From NCBI GenBank assembly GCA_043811005.1, contig JBDRNO010000069.1, forward strand, positions 1 to 14,255: a stretch of DNA of 14,255 nucleotides, written 5' to 3'. How positions within the stretch are numbered: the first letter of the stretch is position 1; each line of letters starts with the position of its first letter. Positions 14,117 through 14,255 of the stretch are shown piece by piece. Under the pieces are notes generated by a model. It saw only the letters and a list, made by a program, of their open reading frames with translations, had not been told where the DNA came from and made no database searches. This stretch comes from JBDRNO01 sp043811005. GTDB taxonomy: Bacteria > Bacteroidota > Bacteroidia > NORP154. Position numbers and translations under genes: made by a program.

Positions 14117-14255
14117 CTACGGTGTACCCACATCTTTATAAGATGTTGATTTATAATATATTACGAAATGGTGATATTAACGAATATGTTTTGAGAAACA
14201 GCTTTAAATTCATATTTCCATAGGATATTGAATATTCGCTTGTATTGTTCAAATA

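Larger units (their letters stand above)
13852..14255. other. 404-bp region without a supported gene, upstream of the VIT-VWA gene
   Basis: It should contain the promoter of the VIT-VWA gene, but I see no minus-strand TAnnTTTG match near the start. The middle (14017-14116) is a patchwork of decayed dispersed repeats. The far right is AT-rich and shows no coding signal. An open frame at 13993-14223 merely reads through the repeats. Confidence 0.5.

Noticed and set aside
13993..14223. Plus-strand 76-residue frame at the right edge
   Set aside because: It translates decayed dispersed repeats and has no recognisable protein features.

Overview
The window looks like a chromosomal piece of an AT-rich member of the Bacteroidota, probably an uncultured environmental lineage. 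Supporting signs are a TonB protein with the N-terminal layout usual in that phylum, candidate TAnnTTTG -7 boxes, mostly absent Shine-Dalgarno sequences, and intergenic DNA crowded with short palindromic and stuttering repeats. No rRNA, tRNA, CRISPR array, transposase or integrase was found.

Region 1 (285-6440, minus strand) is a catabolic acyl-CoA carboxylase cluster. In transcription order it holds a carboxyltransferase beta subunit, a biotin-carrying alpha subunit, an AtuA-family protein (DUF1446) and a separate small AtuA C-terminal-domain protein. The beta subunit looks more like the geranyl-CoA carboxylase (AtuC) branch than the leucine-pathway methylcrotonyl-CoA carboxylase branch. Together they suggest carboxylation of a branched or isoprenoid-type 2-enoyl-CoA; the exact substrate is an inference. 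The alpha subunit carries a striking in-frame insertion of about 54 extra residues, encoded by a roughly 170-bp GC-rich element with terminal inverted repeats, between two active-site strands of the biotin carboxylase domain. The gaps between cluster genes are filled with several different repeat families.

Region 2 (6441-7108) is a 668-bp gap with a stuttering repeat, two hairpins and the leader of the carboxylase operon. Region 3 (7109-7902, minus) is a tightly overlapping pair: a small unrecognised protein and a retropepsin-like aspartyl protease ending in a SEC-C zinc motif. Region 4 (8202-10375, plus) holds two AT-rich genes for unrecognised membrane-associated proteins, a small winged-helix-like protein with a C-terminal hydrophobic segment, and a DUF2809 membrane protein.

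Region 5 (10376-14255) has a convergent gap bounded by near-identical 28-bp inverted repeats, a TonB energy transducer (minus), and a VIT-VWA protein (minus) that ends in its own TonB C-terminal domain. The last two are probably functionally linked at the cell envelope, because they are neighbours on the same strand and share a paralogous C-terminal domain. The right edge (13852-14255) has no gene but holds decayed copies of dispersed repeats, one of them resembling the end of the element inserted in the carboxylase alpha gene.
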